Shown here: in pieces, positions 16,506 to 26,200 of the stretch
Numbering within the stretch: the first letter of the stretch is position 1
Layout of the letters: each line of letters starts with the position of its first letter
The notes under the pieces: model-generated
Told to the model about the DNA's origin: nothing
The model's input: the letters and a program-made list of their open reading frames with translations, nothing else
The model's database searches: none
Program-made: the position numbers and the translations under genes
Assembly: GCA_035429805.1 (NCBI GenBank)
Contig: DAOMFL010000002.1
Coordinates: 62,001-126,000 of the forward strand
Direction: 5' to 3'
From: JALORV01 sp035429805
GTDB lineage: Bacteria; Pseudomonadota; Gammaproteobacteria; Burkholderiales; Burkholderiaceae_F
Length of the DNA: 64,000 bases

Positions 16506-17816
16506 ATGAATCCGATCAAAGTCGGCCTGCTCGGGCTCGGCACCGTGGGCCGCGGTACGGTCAGCGTGCTACGGCGCAATCAGCACGAGATCCGGCGCCG
16601 CGCCGGGCGAGGCATCGAGGTCGCCGCGGTCGCGGTGCGCGACGCAGCGCGCGCGCGCGCATTTCTCGGCAGTGAAGTTCCGGTCTCAACGGACCCGCAT
16701 GACGTCGTGCGGCGTCCCGACATCGACATCGTCGTCGAACTGATCGGCGGCTATGAGCCGGCGCGCACGCTGGTCCTCGAGGCCATCAGCCTCGGCAAGC
16801 ACGTCGTGACGGCCAACAAGGCGCTGCTTGCCCGGCACGGCAACGAGATCTTCAAGGCGGCACACGCCAGGGGCGTGATGGTTGCCTTCGAGGCCGCGGT
16901 GGCGGGCGGCATCCCGATCATCAAGGCGCTGCGCGAGGGCCTCACAGCCAACCGTATCGAATGGATCGCCGGCATCATCAACGGGACCAGCAACTTCATC
17001 CTGTCGGAGATGCGCGCCAAGGGCCTGCCGTTCGACGTCGTGCTTGCCGAGGCGCAGCGCCTGGGTTACGCCGAGGCCGACCCGACCTTCGACATCGAGG
17101 GTGTCGATGCTGCGCACAAACTGACGCTGCTCGCGGCCATCGCGTTCGGCGTGCCGATCAAATTCGAAGCGGCCTACACGGAAGGCGTCTCGCGCCTGGC
17201 CGCGACCGACATCAAGTATGCGGAGCAGCTGGGCTATCGCATCAAGCTGCTTGGCATTGCCAAGCGCACGGCGAACGGCATCGAGCTGCGCGTGCACCCG
17301 ACGCTGGTGCCGATGCAGCGGCTGATCGCCAGCGTCGAGGGCGCCATGAACGCGGTGCTGGTGAAGGGTGACGCGGTCGGCACGACGCTGTACTACGGAC
17401 CCGGCGCGGGATCCGAGCCGACCGCGTCTGCCGTCATCGCGGATCTCGTCGACGTCACGCGCATGCACACGGCGGATCCCGAGAACCACGTGCCGCATCT
17501 CGCATTCCAGGCCGACGCGATGGCCCAGGTGCCGTGGCTCACGATCGAGGACACGGTGACGTCCTACTACTTCCGCATGCGTGTGGCCGACCAGCCTGGC
17601 GTGCTGGCCGACATCACGCGCATCCTCGCCGATGGCCGCATCTCGATCGACGCGCTGTTTCAGCGCGAGCCGTCCGAGGGCGAAAACCAGACCGACATCA
17701 TCATGCTGACCCACGATGCGGTCGAGCGCGATGTCAACGCGGCGATCCGGCGTATCGAGGCGCTGCCGACAGTGCTGGCGCCGGTGATCCGCATCCGGCA
17801 GGAAGAACTGCTGTAG
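16506..17816 (+). CDS. hom: homoserine dehydrogenase
   Basis: This NAD(P)-dependent enzyme reduces aspartate semialdehyde to homoserine for threonine and methionine. It has 436 residues. The Rossmann start is KVGLLGLGTVGRGTV. The catalytic domain contains TANKALLARHG, the substrate motif EAAVAGGIPIIKALREGL, GIINGTSNFILSEM and GYAEADPTFDIEG. A C-terminal ACT domain (YYFRMRVADQPGVLADITRI) implies feedback by threonine. The ATG at 16506 is chosen by homology; an in-frame ATG at 16485 lies within the hairpin. thrC follows 8 bp downstream. Confidence 0.96.
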   Translation: MNPIKVGLLGLGTVGRGTVSVLRRNQHEIRRRAGRGIEVAAVAVRDAARARAFLGSEVPVSTDPHDVVRRPDIDIVVELIGGYEPARTLVLEAISLGKHVVTANKALLARHGNEIFKAAHARGVMVAFEAAVAGGIPIIKALREGLTANRIEWIAGIINGTSNFILSEMRAKGLPFDVVLAEAQRLGYAEADPTFDIEGVDAAHKLTLLAAIAFGVPIKFEAAYTEGVSRLAATDIKYAEQLGYRIKLLGIAKRTANGIELRVHPTLVPMQRLIASVEGAMNAVLVKGDAVGTTLYYGPGAGSEPTASAVIADLVDVTRMHTADPENHVPHLAFQADAMAQVPWLTIEDTVTSYYFRMRVADQPGVLADITRILADGRISIDALFQREPSEGENQTDIIMLTHDAVERDVNAAIRRIEALPTVLAPVIRIRQEELL

Positions 17817-17824
17817 CGGTGCCG

Positions 17825-19255
17825 ATGCGCTACGTCTCGACCCGCGGCCGCGCGCCGGAGCGCGGCTTCACCGAAATCCTGCTGTCGGGCCTGGCCGACG
17901 ACGGCGGGCTATACGTCCCTGACCACTATCCGCGGGTGACACCCGAGCAGCTGGAGTCCTGGCGCTCGCTGAGCTACGCCGAGCTGGCGACGGAAATCGT
18001 CGGTCTGTACGCAACCGACATTCCCCGCGAGCAGCTTGCGGCGCTGTGCCGCGCCACCTACACGCCGGCCGTCTACGGCAATGCGCGGGCCGGAAGCGAT
18101 GCGGCTGATATCACGCCGCTGCGCTGGCTCGAGCCCGGGCTCGCGCTGCTCGAGCTGTCCAACGGCCCGACGCTCGCGTTCAAGGACATGGCGATGCAGC
18201 TGCTCGGCGCGCTGTTCGAGCTGGTGCTGCGCGAACGCGGCGGCGAGCTCAACATCCTGGGCGCGACCTCCGGCGATACCGGCTCGGCGGCCGAGCATGC
18301 GCTGCGCGGGCGCGACGGCATCCGCGTCTTCATGCTGTCGCCGCAGGGGCGCATGAGCGCATTCCAGCGCGCACAGATGTACTCGCTGCAGGACGCGAAC
18401 ATTCACAATCTCGCCGTGGCGGGAACGTTCGACGACTGCCAGGACCTCGTGAAGGGCGTCTCGGCGGATCTCGACTTCAAGTCGCGCTGGAAGATCGGCA
18501 GCGTCAATTCGATCAACTGGGGTCGCATCGTCGCGCAGGTCGTCTACTACTTCCGCGGCTACCTCGCGGCAACCCGGCGACACGGCGAGCGCGTTTCTTT
18601 CGCCGTGCCATCGGGGAACTTCGGCAACATCCTCTCCGGCTGGATCGCACGCAGCATGGGTCTGCCGGTCGACCGACTCGTACTCGCGACCAACGAGAAC
18701 GACGTGCTCGACGAATTCTTCCGGACCGGACGCTACCGTGTCCGCGGAGGTTCCGAGACGCATGCAACCAGCAGTCCGTCGATGGACATCAGCAAGGCGT
18801 CGAACTTCGAGCGCTACGTCTTCGACATCGTCGGCCGCGACCCGCTGATCGTGCGTGAGCTGTGGTGGGAGATCGACACGCGCGGACAGTTCCACCTGGC
18901 GGGCACGCCATTTTTCGAGGCGGTGCGCAGCGGCTGCATGGTGTCCGGGCGCAGCACGCACATCGACCGGCTGCGCACGATCCGGACCGTCGAGCAGCGC
19001 TACGGTGTCGTCATCGACCCGCATACGGCTGACGGCCTGAAGGTCGCGCTCGAGCACCGCGATGCTGCCGTACCGATGATCTGCCTCGAGACCGCCCTGC
19101 CGGCCAAGTTCTCCGAGACGATCGTCGAGGCGCTCGGACGTGCCCCCGAACGGCCCGCCGCTTTCGCGGACATCGAATCGCTGCCGCAGCGCTTTGAGCG
19201 CATCGCAGCGAACGTCGACGCGGTCAAGGCCCACATCGCCGCGAACGGCGCGTAG
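17825..19255 (+). CDS. thrC: threonine synthase
   Basis: A PLP enzyme that converts phosphohomoserine to threonine. It has 476 residues, the long bacterial type. The PLP lysine lies in NGPTLAFKDMAMQLLG. The phosphate-binding ILGATSGDTGSAAEHAL and the late DPHTADGLKVALEH match the family. I chose the ATG at 17825 (MRYVSTRGRAPERGFTEILL) over the GTG 6 bp upstream. No homoserine kinase is in the window, so thrB must be elsewhere. Confidence 0.96.
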   Translation: MRYVSTRGRAPERGFTEILLSGLADDGGLYVPDHYPRVTPEQLESWRSLSYAELATEIVGLYATDIPREQLAALCRATYTPAVYGNARAGSDAADITPLRWLEPGLALLELSNGPTLAFKDMAMQLLGALFELVLRERGGELNILGATSGDTGSAAEHALRGRDGIRVFMLSPQGRMSAFQRAQMYSLQDANIHNLAVAGTFDDCQDLVKGVSADLDFKSRWKIGSVNSINWGRIVAQVVYYFRGYLAATRRHGERVSFAVPSGNFGNILSGWIARSMGLPVDRLVLATNENDVLDEFFRTGRYRVRGGSETHATSSPSMDISKASNFERYVFDIVGRDPLIVRELWWEIDTRGQFHLAGTPFFEAVRSGCMVSGRSTHIDRLRTIRTVEQRYGVVIDPHTADGLKVALEHRDAAVPMICLETALPAKFSETIVEALGRAPERPAAFADIESLPQRFERIAANVDAVKAHIAANGA

Positions 19256-19260
19256 GGCCG

Positions 19261-19755
19261 ATGAAGGCGATCGGCTTCATCGGCTACTCGAACAGTGGCA
19301 AGACCACGCTGATCGAGAGGCTGATACCCCTGCTGAGCCAGCGCGGGCTCAGGGTCGCTGCGATCAAGAACGCCCATCACGGCTTCGACATGGACCGGCC
19401 GGGCAAGGATTCGTACAGATACCGCGAGGCGGGTGCGGGCCAGGTGCTGATCGCCACGGCGCTGCGCTGGGCGCTGCTGACGGAAACGCCGCAGCATCCC
19501 GCAACCCTGGATGAACTGCTGGCGCTTCTCGCGCCGTGCGACCTCGTGATCATCGAAGGATTCAAGAGCGAAGGGCAGGTGCCGCGCATCGAGGTGCGGC
19601 GCGGCGGGCAGTCGGAGCCGCCGATCTTCCCGGGCGATCCGAACGTCATTGCCGTCGCGGCAGATCACGCGATCGAGACGTCACTGCCGGTGCTGGACCT
19701 CAATGCCCCGGCTAAGATTGCCGAGTTCATAGCGGAGCGGCTGGGGCTCGCCTGA
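19261..19755 (+). CDS. mobB: molybdopterin-guanine dinucleotide biosynthesis protein MobB
   Basis: A 164-residue GTP-binding protein that assists attachment of GMP to molybdopterin. The P-loop GYSNSGKTTLIERL is at residues 7-20, and the family segment KNAHHGFDMDRPGKDSYR follows. DLVIIEGFKSEGQVPRIEV marks the second nucleotide-binding region. The ATG is 5 bp after thrC. Its stop overlaps the moeA ATG, so it opens a molybdenum-cofactor cluster with moeA, moaD and moaE. Confidence 0.93.
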   Translation: MKAIGFIGYSNSGKTTLIERLIPLLSQRGLRVAAIKNAHHGFDMDRPGKDSYRYREAGAGQVLIATALRWALLTETPQHPATLDELLALLAPCDLVIIEGFKSEGQVPRIEVRRGGQSEPPIFPGDPNVIAVAADHAIETSLPVLDLNAPAKIAEFIAERLGLA

Positions 19756-20945
19756 TGCTTACGGTGGAAGACGCGCGCGCGCGGATGCTGGGCCGCGCGG
19801 AGCCGGTCGACGTCCACGCGGTGCCGACGCTGGAAGCGCTCGGCCAGGTGCTGGCGACCGATGTGATCTCCGCGCTCGCCGTGCCGCCGCTCGACAACTC
19901 ACAGATGGATGGCTACGCGGTTCGCACGGTCGACGTGCCTGCGGCAGGGACTACGCTGCGCGTGAGCCAGCGCGTCGCCGCCGGTCACGTCGGCGGCCCG
20001 CTCGAGCCGGGCACCGCGGCGCGCATCTTCACCGGGGCACCGCTCCCGGCGGGCGCCGACGCGATCGTCATGCAGGAGGCGTGCACCGCGGGCGAGGGCA
20101 AGGTCACTTTCAATGAAGTGCCGGTGCGCGGCGCATGGATCCGCCGTGCGGGTATGGACATTGCTGCCGGCGACACGGTCGTTGCGGCCGGCACCAGGCT
20201 GCGGCCGCAGGACCTCGGTCTCATCGCCTCGGTCGGTGCGGCGCGTGTCACCGTGCACCGGCGCCTGCGCGTGGCGGTGTTCTTCACCGGCGACGAACTC
20301 ACCATGCCGGGTGAAGCGCTCGCGCCCGGCCGCATCTACAACTCGAACCGCTTCGTGCTGCGTGCGTTGCTGGAGCGTCTGGGTTGCGAGGTCAAGGATC
20401 TCGGCATCGTCCCGGACGACCGCGCCAGGACGCGCGCTGCGTTCGGTGACGCGGCGCGCGGCTCCGATCTCATCATCACTTCAGGTGGCGTGTCGGTCGG
20501 CGAAGAGGACCATGTGAAACCCGCCGTCGAGGCCGAAGGCGCGCTCGAGCTGTGGCAGATCGCGATGAAGCCCGGCAAGCCGCTCGCGTTCGGCCACGTG
20601 CAGGGGGTCCCGTTCATCGGGCTGCCGGGCAATCCGGTGTCGAGCTTCGTGACCTTTCTGCTGTTTGCGCGGCCCTTCATCCTGCGTCGGCAGGGCGCGC
20701 GTGCGGTGGACGTGACGGCCTTCACGCTGCGTGCCGAATTCGAATGGCCGAAGCCCGACCGGCGGCGCGAGTTCCTGCGCGTACGGCGCAACGAGCGCGA
20801 CGGCGTGGAACTCTTTCCAACGCAGAATTCCGCCGTGCTGAATTCCACCGCCTGGGCCGACGGTCTGGTCGACCTTCCCGCGGGCGCCGCCGTTGCACGC
20901 GGCGACACGGTCCGGTATCTGCCCTTCGCGGAGCTGCTGTCGTGA
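19755..20945 (+). CDS. moeA: molybdopterin molybdenumtransferase MoeA
   Basis: MoeA inserts molybdate into adenylated molybdopterin. It has 396 residues. Domains follow the MoeA order: PPLDNSQMDGYAVR near residue 46, FTGAPLPAGADAIVMQE, then the MogA-like domain with FFTGDEL, IYNSNRF and TSGGVSVGEEDHVK. KPGKPLAFG and GLPGNPVSSFVTF come next, and a C-terminal beta domain ends the protein. It begins in the mobB stop (TGATG) and is 10 bp before moaD. Confidence 0.96.
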   Translation: MLTVEDARARMLGRAEPVDVHAVPTLEALGQVLATDVISALAVPPLDNSQMDGYAVRTVDVPAAGTTLRVSQRVAAGHVGGPLEPGTAARIFTGAPLPAGADAIVMQEACTAGEGKVTFNEVPVRGAWIRRAGMDIAAGDTVVAAGTRLRPQDLGLIASVGAARVTVHRRLRVAVFFTGDELTMPGEALAPGRIYNSNRFVLRALLERLGCEVKDLGIVPDDRARTRAAFGDAARGSDLIITSGGVSVGEEDHVKPAVEAEGALELWQIAMKPGKPLAFGHVQGVPFIGLPGNPVSSFVTFLLFARPFILRRQGARAVDVTAFTLRAEFEWPKPDRRREFLRVRRNERDGVELFPTQNSAVLNSTAWADGLVDLPAGAAVARGDTVRYLPFAELLS

Positions 20946-20955
20946 GGCGCCGCAG

Positions 20956-21213
20956 ATGAATGTCACGATCCTGTACTTCGCCGCGCTGCGCGAGCGCATC
21001 GGCATGGGTCGTGAACAGTGCGCATTGCCGGCGCAGGTCACGACGGTTGGTGCGCTGAAGGCCTGGCTCATCGCACGCGGGGCGCCATGGTCGGAAGCGC
21101 TTGCCGACACGCCGCGGGTCCGCGCCGCGGTGGACCAGGCGATGGCTGTGTCCGACACCGCGCTCCACGAGGGCGCCGAGGTCGCATTCTTTCCGCCAGT
21201 GACCGGAGGCTAG
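20956..21213 (+). CDS. moaD: molybdopterin synthase small subunit MoaD
   Basis: An 85-residue ubiquitin-fold sulfur carrier that donates thiocarboxylate sulfur to precursor Z in complex with MoaE. It starts MNVTILYFAALRERIG and ends PVTGG with the required Gly-Gly terminus. The longer open frame reaches into moeA, but the ATG at 20956 gives the standard size. moaE begins on the next base after its stop. Confidence 0.93.
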   Translation: MNVTILYFAALRERIGMGREQCALPAQVTTVGALKAWLIARGAPWSEALADTPRVRAAVDQAMAVSDTALHEGAEVAFFPPVTGG

Positions 21214-21675
21214 ATGATCCGCGTCCAGCGCGAGGAGTTCGACGTCAACGCCGAGATCGCGCGCCTGCGCAGCGACGCTCGCATCGGCGCGATCGCATGC
21301 TTCATCGGCGTCGTGCGTGACCTGAACGACGGTGACGCCGTCGCCGCGATGACGCTCGAGCACTACCCGGGCATGACGGAAAAGGCGCTCGAGGGCATCG
21401 CCGCGCAGGCACGCGAGCGATGGGACCTATATGACGTGCTCGTGATCCACCGCGTCGGCGAACTGCGTCCGACCGATCCGATCGTGCTGGTGGTGGTCAC
21501 CAGCGCGCATCGCGGCGATGCCTTCGCGGCGTGCGAGTTCGTGATGGACTACCTGAAGACCGAGGCGCCGTTCTGGAAGAAGGAGTCCACGCCCGCCGGC
21601 GAGCGCTGGGTGGATGCGCGCGACAGTGACGACGCGGCGCGTGAGCGCTGGACTCGTGAAGGGCCGGAAACGTGA
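21214..21675 (+). CDS. moaE: molybdopterin synthase catalytic subunit MoaE
   Basis: MoaE forms the dithiolene of molybdopterin with MoaD. It has 153 residues. The motifs IACFIGVVRDLNDGD, MTLEHYPGMTEKAL, VIHRVGELRPTDPIV and SAHRGDAFAACEFVMDYLK are visible, with PFWKKEST carrying the active-site lysines. It abuts moaD directly and overlaps the crcB start by 4 bp. The early-pathway genes moaA and moaC are not in the window. Confidence 0.95.
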   Translation: MIRVQREEFDVNAEIARLRSDARIGAIACFIGVVRDLNDGDAVAAMTLEHYPGMTEKALEGIAAQARERWDLYDVLVIHRVGELRPTDPIVLVVVTSAHRGDAFAACEFVMDYLKTEAPFWKKESTPAGERWVDARDSDDAARERWTREGPET

Positions 21676-22067
21676 CGCGCGATGGACCGTTGCTGGCGGT
21701 GCTGGCCGCGATCGGTGTCGGCGCCGCGGTCGGTGCATGGCTGCGGTGGGCGCTGTCGTACTGGCTCAATCCGCGCCTCGAGCACCTGCCGCTCGGCACG
21801 CTGGCCTCCAACGTGCTCGGCGGATACCTGATTGGCCTCGCGATCGCGGCGTTTGCGGTTCATCCCTCTGTCCCTCCAGTGTGGCGGCTGCTTATCGTCA
21901 CCGGATTCCTCGGCGGACTGACGACGTTCTCGACGTTCTCGGCCGAGAGCGTCACGCTCATGATGGGTTCCCAGTGGGCACCCGCCCTTTTGCACACGGT
22001 GGCGCACTTCGGCGGCTCTCTGGTGGCCACCGTGGCGGGCATTGCCACCTATCGCGCATTCGCCTGA
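21672..22067 (+). CDS. crcB: fluoride channel CrcB/Fluc
   Basis: A 131-residue small membrane protein with four helices that exports fluoride as a dual-topology dimer. Family marks are GAWLRWALS, GTLASNVLGGYLIG and GFLGGLTTFSTFSAE with the Phe box and sodium-site region. It starts with GTG inside the moaE stop region, so it is translationally coupled and has no room for its own fluoride riboswitch. Confidence 0.94.
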   Translation: MTRDGPLLAVLAAIGVGAAVGAWLRWALSYWLNPRLEHLPLGTLASNVLGGYLIGLAIAAFAVHPSVPPVWRLLIVTGFLGGLTTFSTFSAESVTLMMGSQWAPALLHTVAHFGGSLVATVAGIATYRAFA

Positions 22068-22104
22068 CATCGCCCCTACGGACATCTGTGCAATGCAACA
22101 GGGA

Positions 22105-22134
22105 TTGACCGTCTCCCCGGCGGATGGCTATATT
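22105..22134 (+). promoter_or_regulatory. promoter of the RND efflux operon
   Basis: TTGACC (22105-22110) and TATATT (22129-22134) are 18 bases apart. The -10 box is directly followed by a perfect palindrome, so repression at this promoter is likely. Confidence 0.75.
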
Positions 22135-22148
22135 ACTGACCGGTCAGT
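22135..22148 (+). promoter_or_regulatory. TetR-type operator palindrome
   Basis: ACTGACCGGTCAGT is a perfect 14-base palindrome directly after the -10 box, covering the predicted transcription start. This TGACCGGTCA core resembles operators of TetR/AcrR repressors of efflux pumps. No tetR gene lies in the window. Confidence 0.72.
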
Positions 22149-22164
22149 TATTTACGGGCTCGCC

Positions 22165-23289
22165 ATGCGTTACCTCGCTGTCGCCATTGCGGCCCTTGCG
22201 TTGCTGTCGGCCTGTCATCGGGCGCCCGACACGGCCGAAGACATACGGCCGATACGCACCCTGACAGTGACGCCCAAGTCGACGACAGCGCTCGCGGAGT
22301 TTGCCGGCGAGATTCGACCCCGTATCGAAACGCGCGCCGGGTTCCAGGTGCCGGGCCGTGTCACGCAGCGGATGGTCGAAGTCGGCCAGACCGTCAAAGC
22401 GGGCCAGCCGCTCGCGATGATCGACGCACAGGACTACCGCCTGGCCGCGGAGGCGTCGGCAGCCGGACTCACGGCGGCCAAGGTGGATCGCGACCAGCAG
22501 CGGGCCGACTACCAGCGCTTCGAGGAACTGCAGCGCAAGGGTTTCATCAGTCAGGCCGAGCTCGACCGCCGCAAGGCATCGCTCGATGCGGCCGAGGCGC
22601 GCTACCTGCAGGCCGAAGCGACTTCGCAGTCGAGCGGCAATCAGGCCGGTTACTCCGTGCTGCGCGCGCCGCACGATGCGGTCGTGGTCGGCGTCGATGC
22701 CGAAGTGGGACAGGTGATTGCCGCCGGCCAGTCCGTCATCCGGCTTGCGCGCACCGGCGAAAAGGAAGTGCTGATCGGCATCCCGGAGCAGCACCTTGCA
22801 CTGCTGAAGGGCGCGAAGGATGTCGAGGTTCGGCTGTGGGCCGGCGGGCCGCCGATCGCGGGGCGTGTTCGCGAACTGGCTCCGGTCGCGGACGCGGCGA
22901 CGAGAACCTTTCCCGCGCGCATCGCGCTCGTGAACCCGCCGCCCGACGTGGCGCTCGGCATGACCGCGACCGTGACGTTTGCCACGCCGGTAGCGCAGCC
23001 TGTCATCGCCGTGCCGCTGCAGGCCCTGCAGGCCGAAGGCGGGGCGACTCACGCGTGGCTCTTCGACCCGGCCACCCAGACGGTGAAGCGCAGGCGCGTG
23101 CAGGTCGTCAATGTCGCGGGCAACGAGATCGTCATCGGCGATGGCCTGAAGGCGGGCGATATCGTCGTCACGGCAGGAGTGCATCAGCTCAAGGAAGGCC
23201 AGAAGGTCCGGCTGCTGTCCGAAGCCACGCAGCTCGCACCTCCGGCACCGGCGACGCTGAAGCCCGACACCGCGGCGAAGAAGGACTGA
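22165..23289 (+). CDS. RND efflux periplasmic adaptor (membrane fusion lipoprotein)
   Basis: The adaptor links the inner-membrane pump to an outer-membrane channel. It has 374 residues. The N-terminus is a lipoprotein signal with lipobox LSAC at about residue 19, so the mature protein should be lipid-anchored. A biotinyl-lipoyl-like domain (GFQVPGRVTQRMVEVGQTVKAG region), an alpha-helical hairpin with Gln/Arg-rich repeats, a beta-barrel and a C-terminal domain follow in the HlyD/AcrA order. I took the ATG at 22165 because the promoter and operator lie upstream of it. The pump gene starts 3 bp after its stop. No outer-membrane channel gene is adjacent. Confidence 0.92.
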   Translation: MRYLAVAIAALALLSACHRAPDTAEDIRPIRTLTVTPKSTTALAEFAGEIRPRIETRAGFQVPGRVTQRMVEVGQTVKAGQPLAMIDAQDYRLAAEASAAGLTAAKVDRDQQRADYQRFEELQRKGFISQAELDRRKASLDAAEARYLQAEATSQSSGNQAGYSVLRAPHDAVVVGVDAEVGQVIAAGQSVIRLARTGEKEVLIGIPEQHLALLKGAKDVEVRLWAGGPPIAGRVRELAPVADAATRTFPARIALVNPPPDVALGMTATVTFATPVAQPVIAVPLQALQAEGGATHAWLFDPATQTVKRRRVQVVNVAGNEIVIGDGLKAGDIVVTAGVHQLKEGQKVRLLSEATQLAPPAPATLKPDTAAKKD

Positions 23290-23292
23290 CCG

Positions 23293-26200
23293 GTGGCCGC
23301 CGGCCGCTTCAATCTTTCCGCCTGGGCGGTCGATCACGAACCGCTGCTGCGCTACCTGATGGTGGTGCTGCTGGTGGGCGGGTTCGTTGCCTTTGCCAGC
23401 CTTGGCCAGGACGAGGATCCCCCGTTCACGTTCCGCGCGATGGTGATACGCGCGTACTGGCCCGGCGCCACGGCCACGCAGATGGCCGAGCAGGTGACCG
23501 ACAAGCTGGAAAAGAAGCTGCAGGAGACGCCGGGCTTCGAAAAGGTCCGCTCCTACAGCAAGCCCGGGGAGACGTTGATCTTCGTCCAGGTGAACGAGGC
23601 GACGCGCGGCCGCGATGTCGCCGACGCCTGGTACCAGGTCCGCAAGAAACTCGGCGACATACGCGGCACGCTGCCCCCCAACGTGCAGGGGCCGTTTTTC
23701 AACGACGAATTCGGCGACGTCTATGGCGTGATGTTTGCGTTCTCGACCGACGGCTTCAACTACCGCGAACTGAAGGACTATGTCGAAGGGGTGCGCCAGC
23801 AGCTTCTGAAGGTGCCGAACGTCGCCAAGGTGGATCTGTTCGGCGTGCAGGACGAGAAGGTCTACATCGAGATCTCCCACAGAAAGCTGGCGCAAATTGG
23901 ACTCGACATTCCGCAGCTCGCCGCGCAGATCGGCGCTCAGAATGCGGTCGAAGGTTCTGGCGTGCTGGTGCTGCCGACCGACAACCTGCAGGTGCGCATC
24001 ACCGGCGAGTTCCGGTCGCTTGAAGACCTGCGTCAGCTGCCGATCCGCGTCGGCGGCCTGACATACCGGCTGGCCGACATCGCGACCATCACGCGCGGCT
24101 ACACCGATCCGCCGCGCGACAAGCTGCGGGCGGGCGTCGGCGGCCGCGAAGGGCGCGAGGTCATCGGTCTCGGCGTGACGATGGTGAAGGGCGGCGACAT
24201 CATCGAGCTCGGCAGGGACCTCGCCGCCGCCGAGCGCCGAATCGAAGCATCGCTGCCGGTGGGCATCGACATGACCAAGGTGGCCGACCAGCCGCGGGCA
24301 GTGGCCACCTCCGTCAACGAGTTCCTGCGCGTGCTGGTGGAAGCACTGGTCGTCGTGCTGGCCGTGTCGTTCCTGAGCCTCGGCCTGCACATGAAGCCGC
24401 TGCGCGTCGATCCCGGACCCGGACTCGTGGTGCTGGCGACGATCCCGCTGGTGCTCGCGATCACGATGCTCGGCATGTGGCTGCTCGGCATCAACCTGCA
24501 CAAGATCTCGCTCGGAGCGCTGATCATCGCGCTCGGCCTGCTGGTGGACGACGCGATCATTGCCGTCGAGATGATGGTGCGCAAGCTGGAGGAGGGCGCG
24601 ACCAAGGTCGTGGCCGTCACCGCGATGTACGAGACCACCGCGATGCCGATGCTGACCGGCACGCTGATCACGGCGGCCGGCTTCCTGCCGATCGCGCTGG
24701 CGAAGTCGATGGCGGGCGAGTACACGATGTCGATCTTCCAGGTGACAGCGCTGTCGCTCGTGATTTCCTGGTTTGTCGCAGTGCTGTTCGTGCCGCTGCT
24801 CGGCGTCTGGCTGCTGAAAGTGAAGCCGAAGGCCGGTGTGCACAGCGACGACGAGCTGTTCGACACGCCGTTTTATCGCCGCTTCCGCCGGCTCGTCGAC
24901 GGGTGCGTCGAATGGCGCAAGACCGTGATCGGGATCACGGTCGGCGCGCTCGCGCTCGGCGTGTTCGGGTTCCGCTTCATCGAGCAGCAGTTCTTCCCGG
25001 ACTCGAGCCGGCTGGAGCTCGTGGTCAATCTCTGGCTGCCCGAGGGCGCGAGCCTGCAGGCGACGGAGCAGGAGACGCGCGCGTTCGAGCGCTGGCTCGC
25101 GCGCCAGCCGGAAGTCGACTGGTACGTCAGCTACATCGGCACCGGCGCGCCGCGCTTCTACTTGCCGCAGGACCAGCAGTTCGGCAACTCCAACCTCGCC
25201 GAGATCGTCGTCACGCCGAAGGATCTCGCCGGACGCAACGCGCTGCAGACACGCATCACCGATCTCTTTCGCACCGACTTTCCCAACCTGCGCGGCCGCG
25301 TGAAGCTGCTGCCCAATGGTCCGCCGGTGCCGTACCCGGTGCAGTTCAGGGTGCAGGGTCCGGACGCGCGCACGGTGCGCGAGATCGCCGACGAGGTGAA
25401 GGAGGCGATGCGCGCCAATCCCAACACGCGCGGCGTCAATGACAACTGGAACGAGAGCGTGAAGCGGCTCGGTCTCGAACTCGACCAGGACCGCGCACGC
25501 GCGCTCGGCATCTCGACGCAGACGCTGGCCCGCGCGGCGCAGACCATCCTTTCAGGCACGACCATCGGGCAGTTCCGCGAAGGCGATCAGCTGATCGATA
25601 TCGTGCTGCGGCAGCCTCTCGACGAGCGCAGCGTCATGTCGCGACTCGCGGAGGCGAACATCACGACGGCCTCCGGCCGCGCGGTGCCGCTGTCGCAGCT
25701 GGTGAAGATCCAGTTCGGCTGGGAGCCCGGCATCATCTGGCGCCAGGACCGCGACTACGCCATCACCGTGCAGAGCGATGTGAGGGCCGGCATCCAGGGT
25801 CCGACGGTCTCGGCACAGGTCGCGGCAGACCCGCGCATCGTGCAGCTGCGCGCCCGCATGCCGGCGGGCTATCAGATCGCCGTGGCCGGCGCCGCCGAGG
25901 AGTCGGCGAAGGCGGGCGGCGCGATCGCGGCGAACATTCCGCTGATGCTGTTCATCGTCTTTACGCTGCTGATGCTGCAGCTGCACTCGTTCTCGCGCTC
26001 GCTGCTGGTGTTCCTGACCGGCCCTCTCGGTCTGATAGGCGCGGCGGGCGCGCTGCTGGTCCTGCGCGCGCCGTTCGGCTTCGTCGCGCAGCTCGGCGTG
26101 ATCGCGCTGTTCGGCATGATCATTCGCAACTCGGTGATTCTCGTCGACCAGATCGAGCGCAACCGTGCGGAGGGCCTGCCGGCCTGGGACGCGATCATCG

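Noticed and set aside
22144..24843. 899-codon minus-strand open frame across the RND adaptor and pump
   Set aside because: Low-complexity His/Arg/Gln composition typical of antisense frames; both plus-strand genes are well supported.
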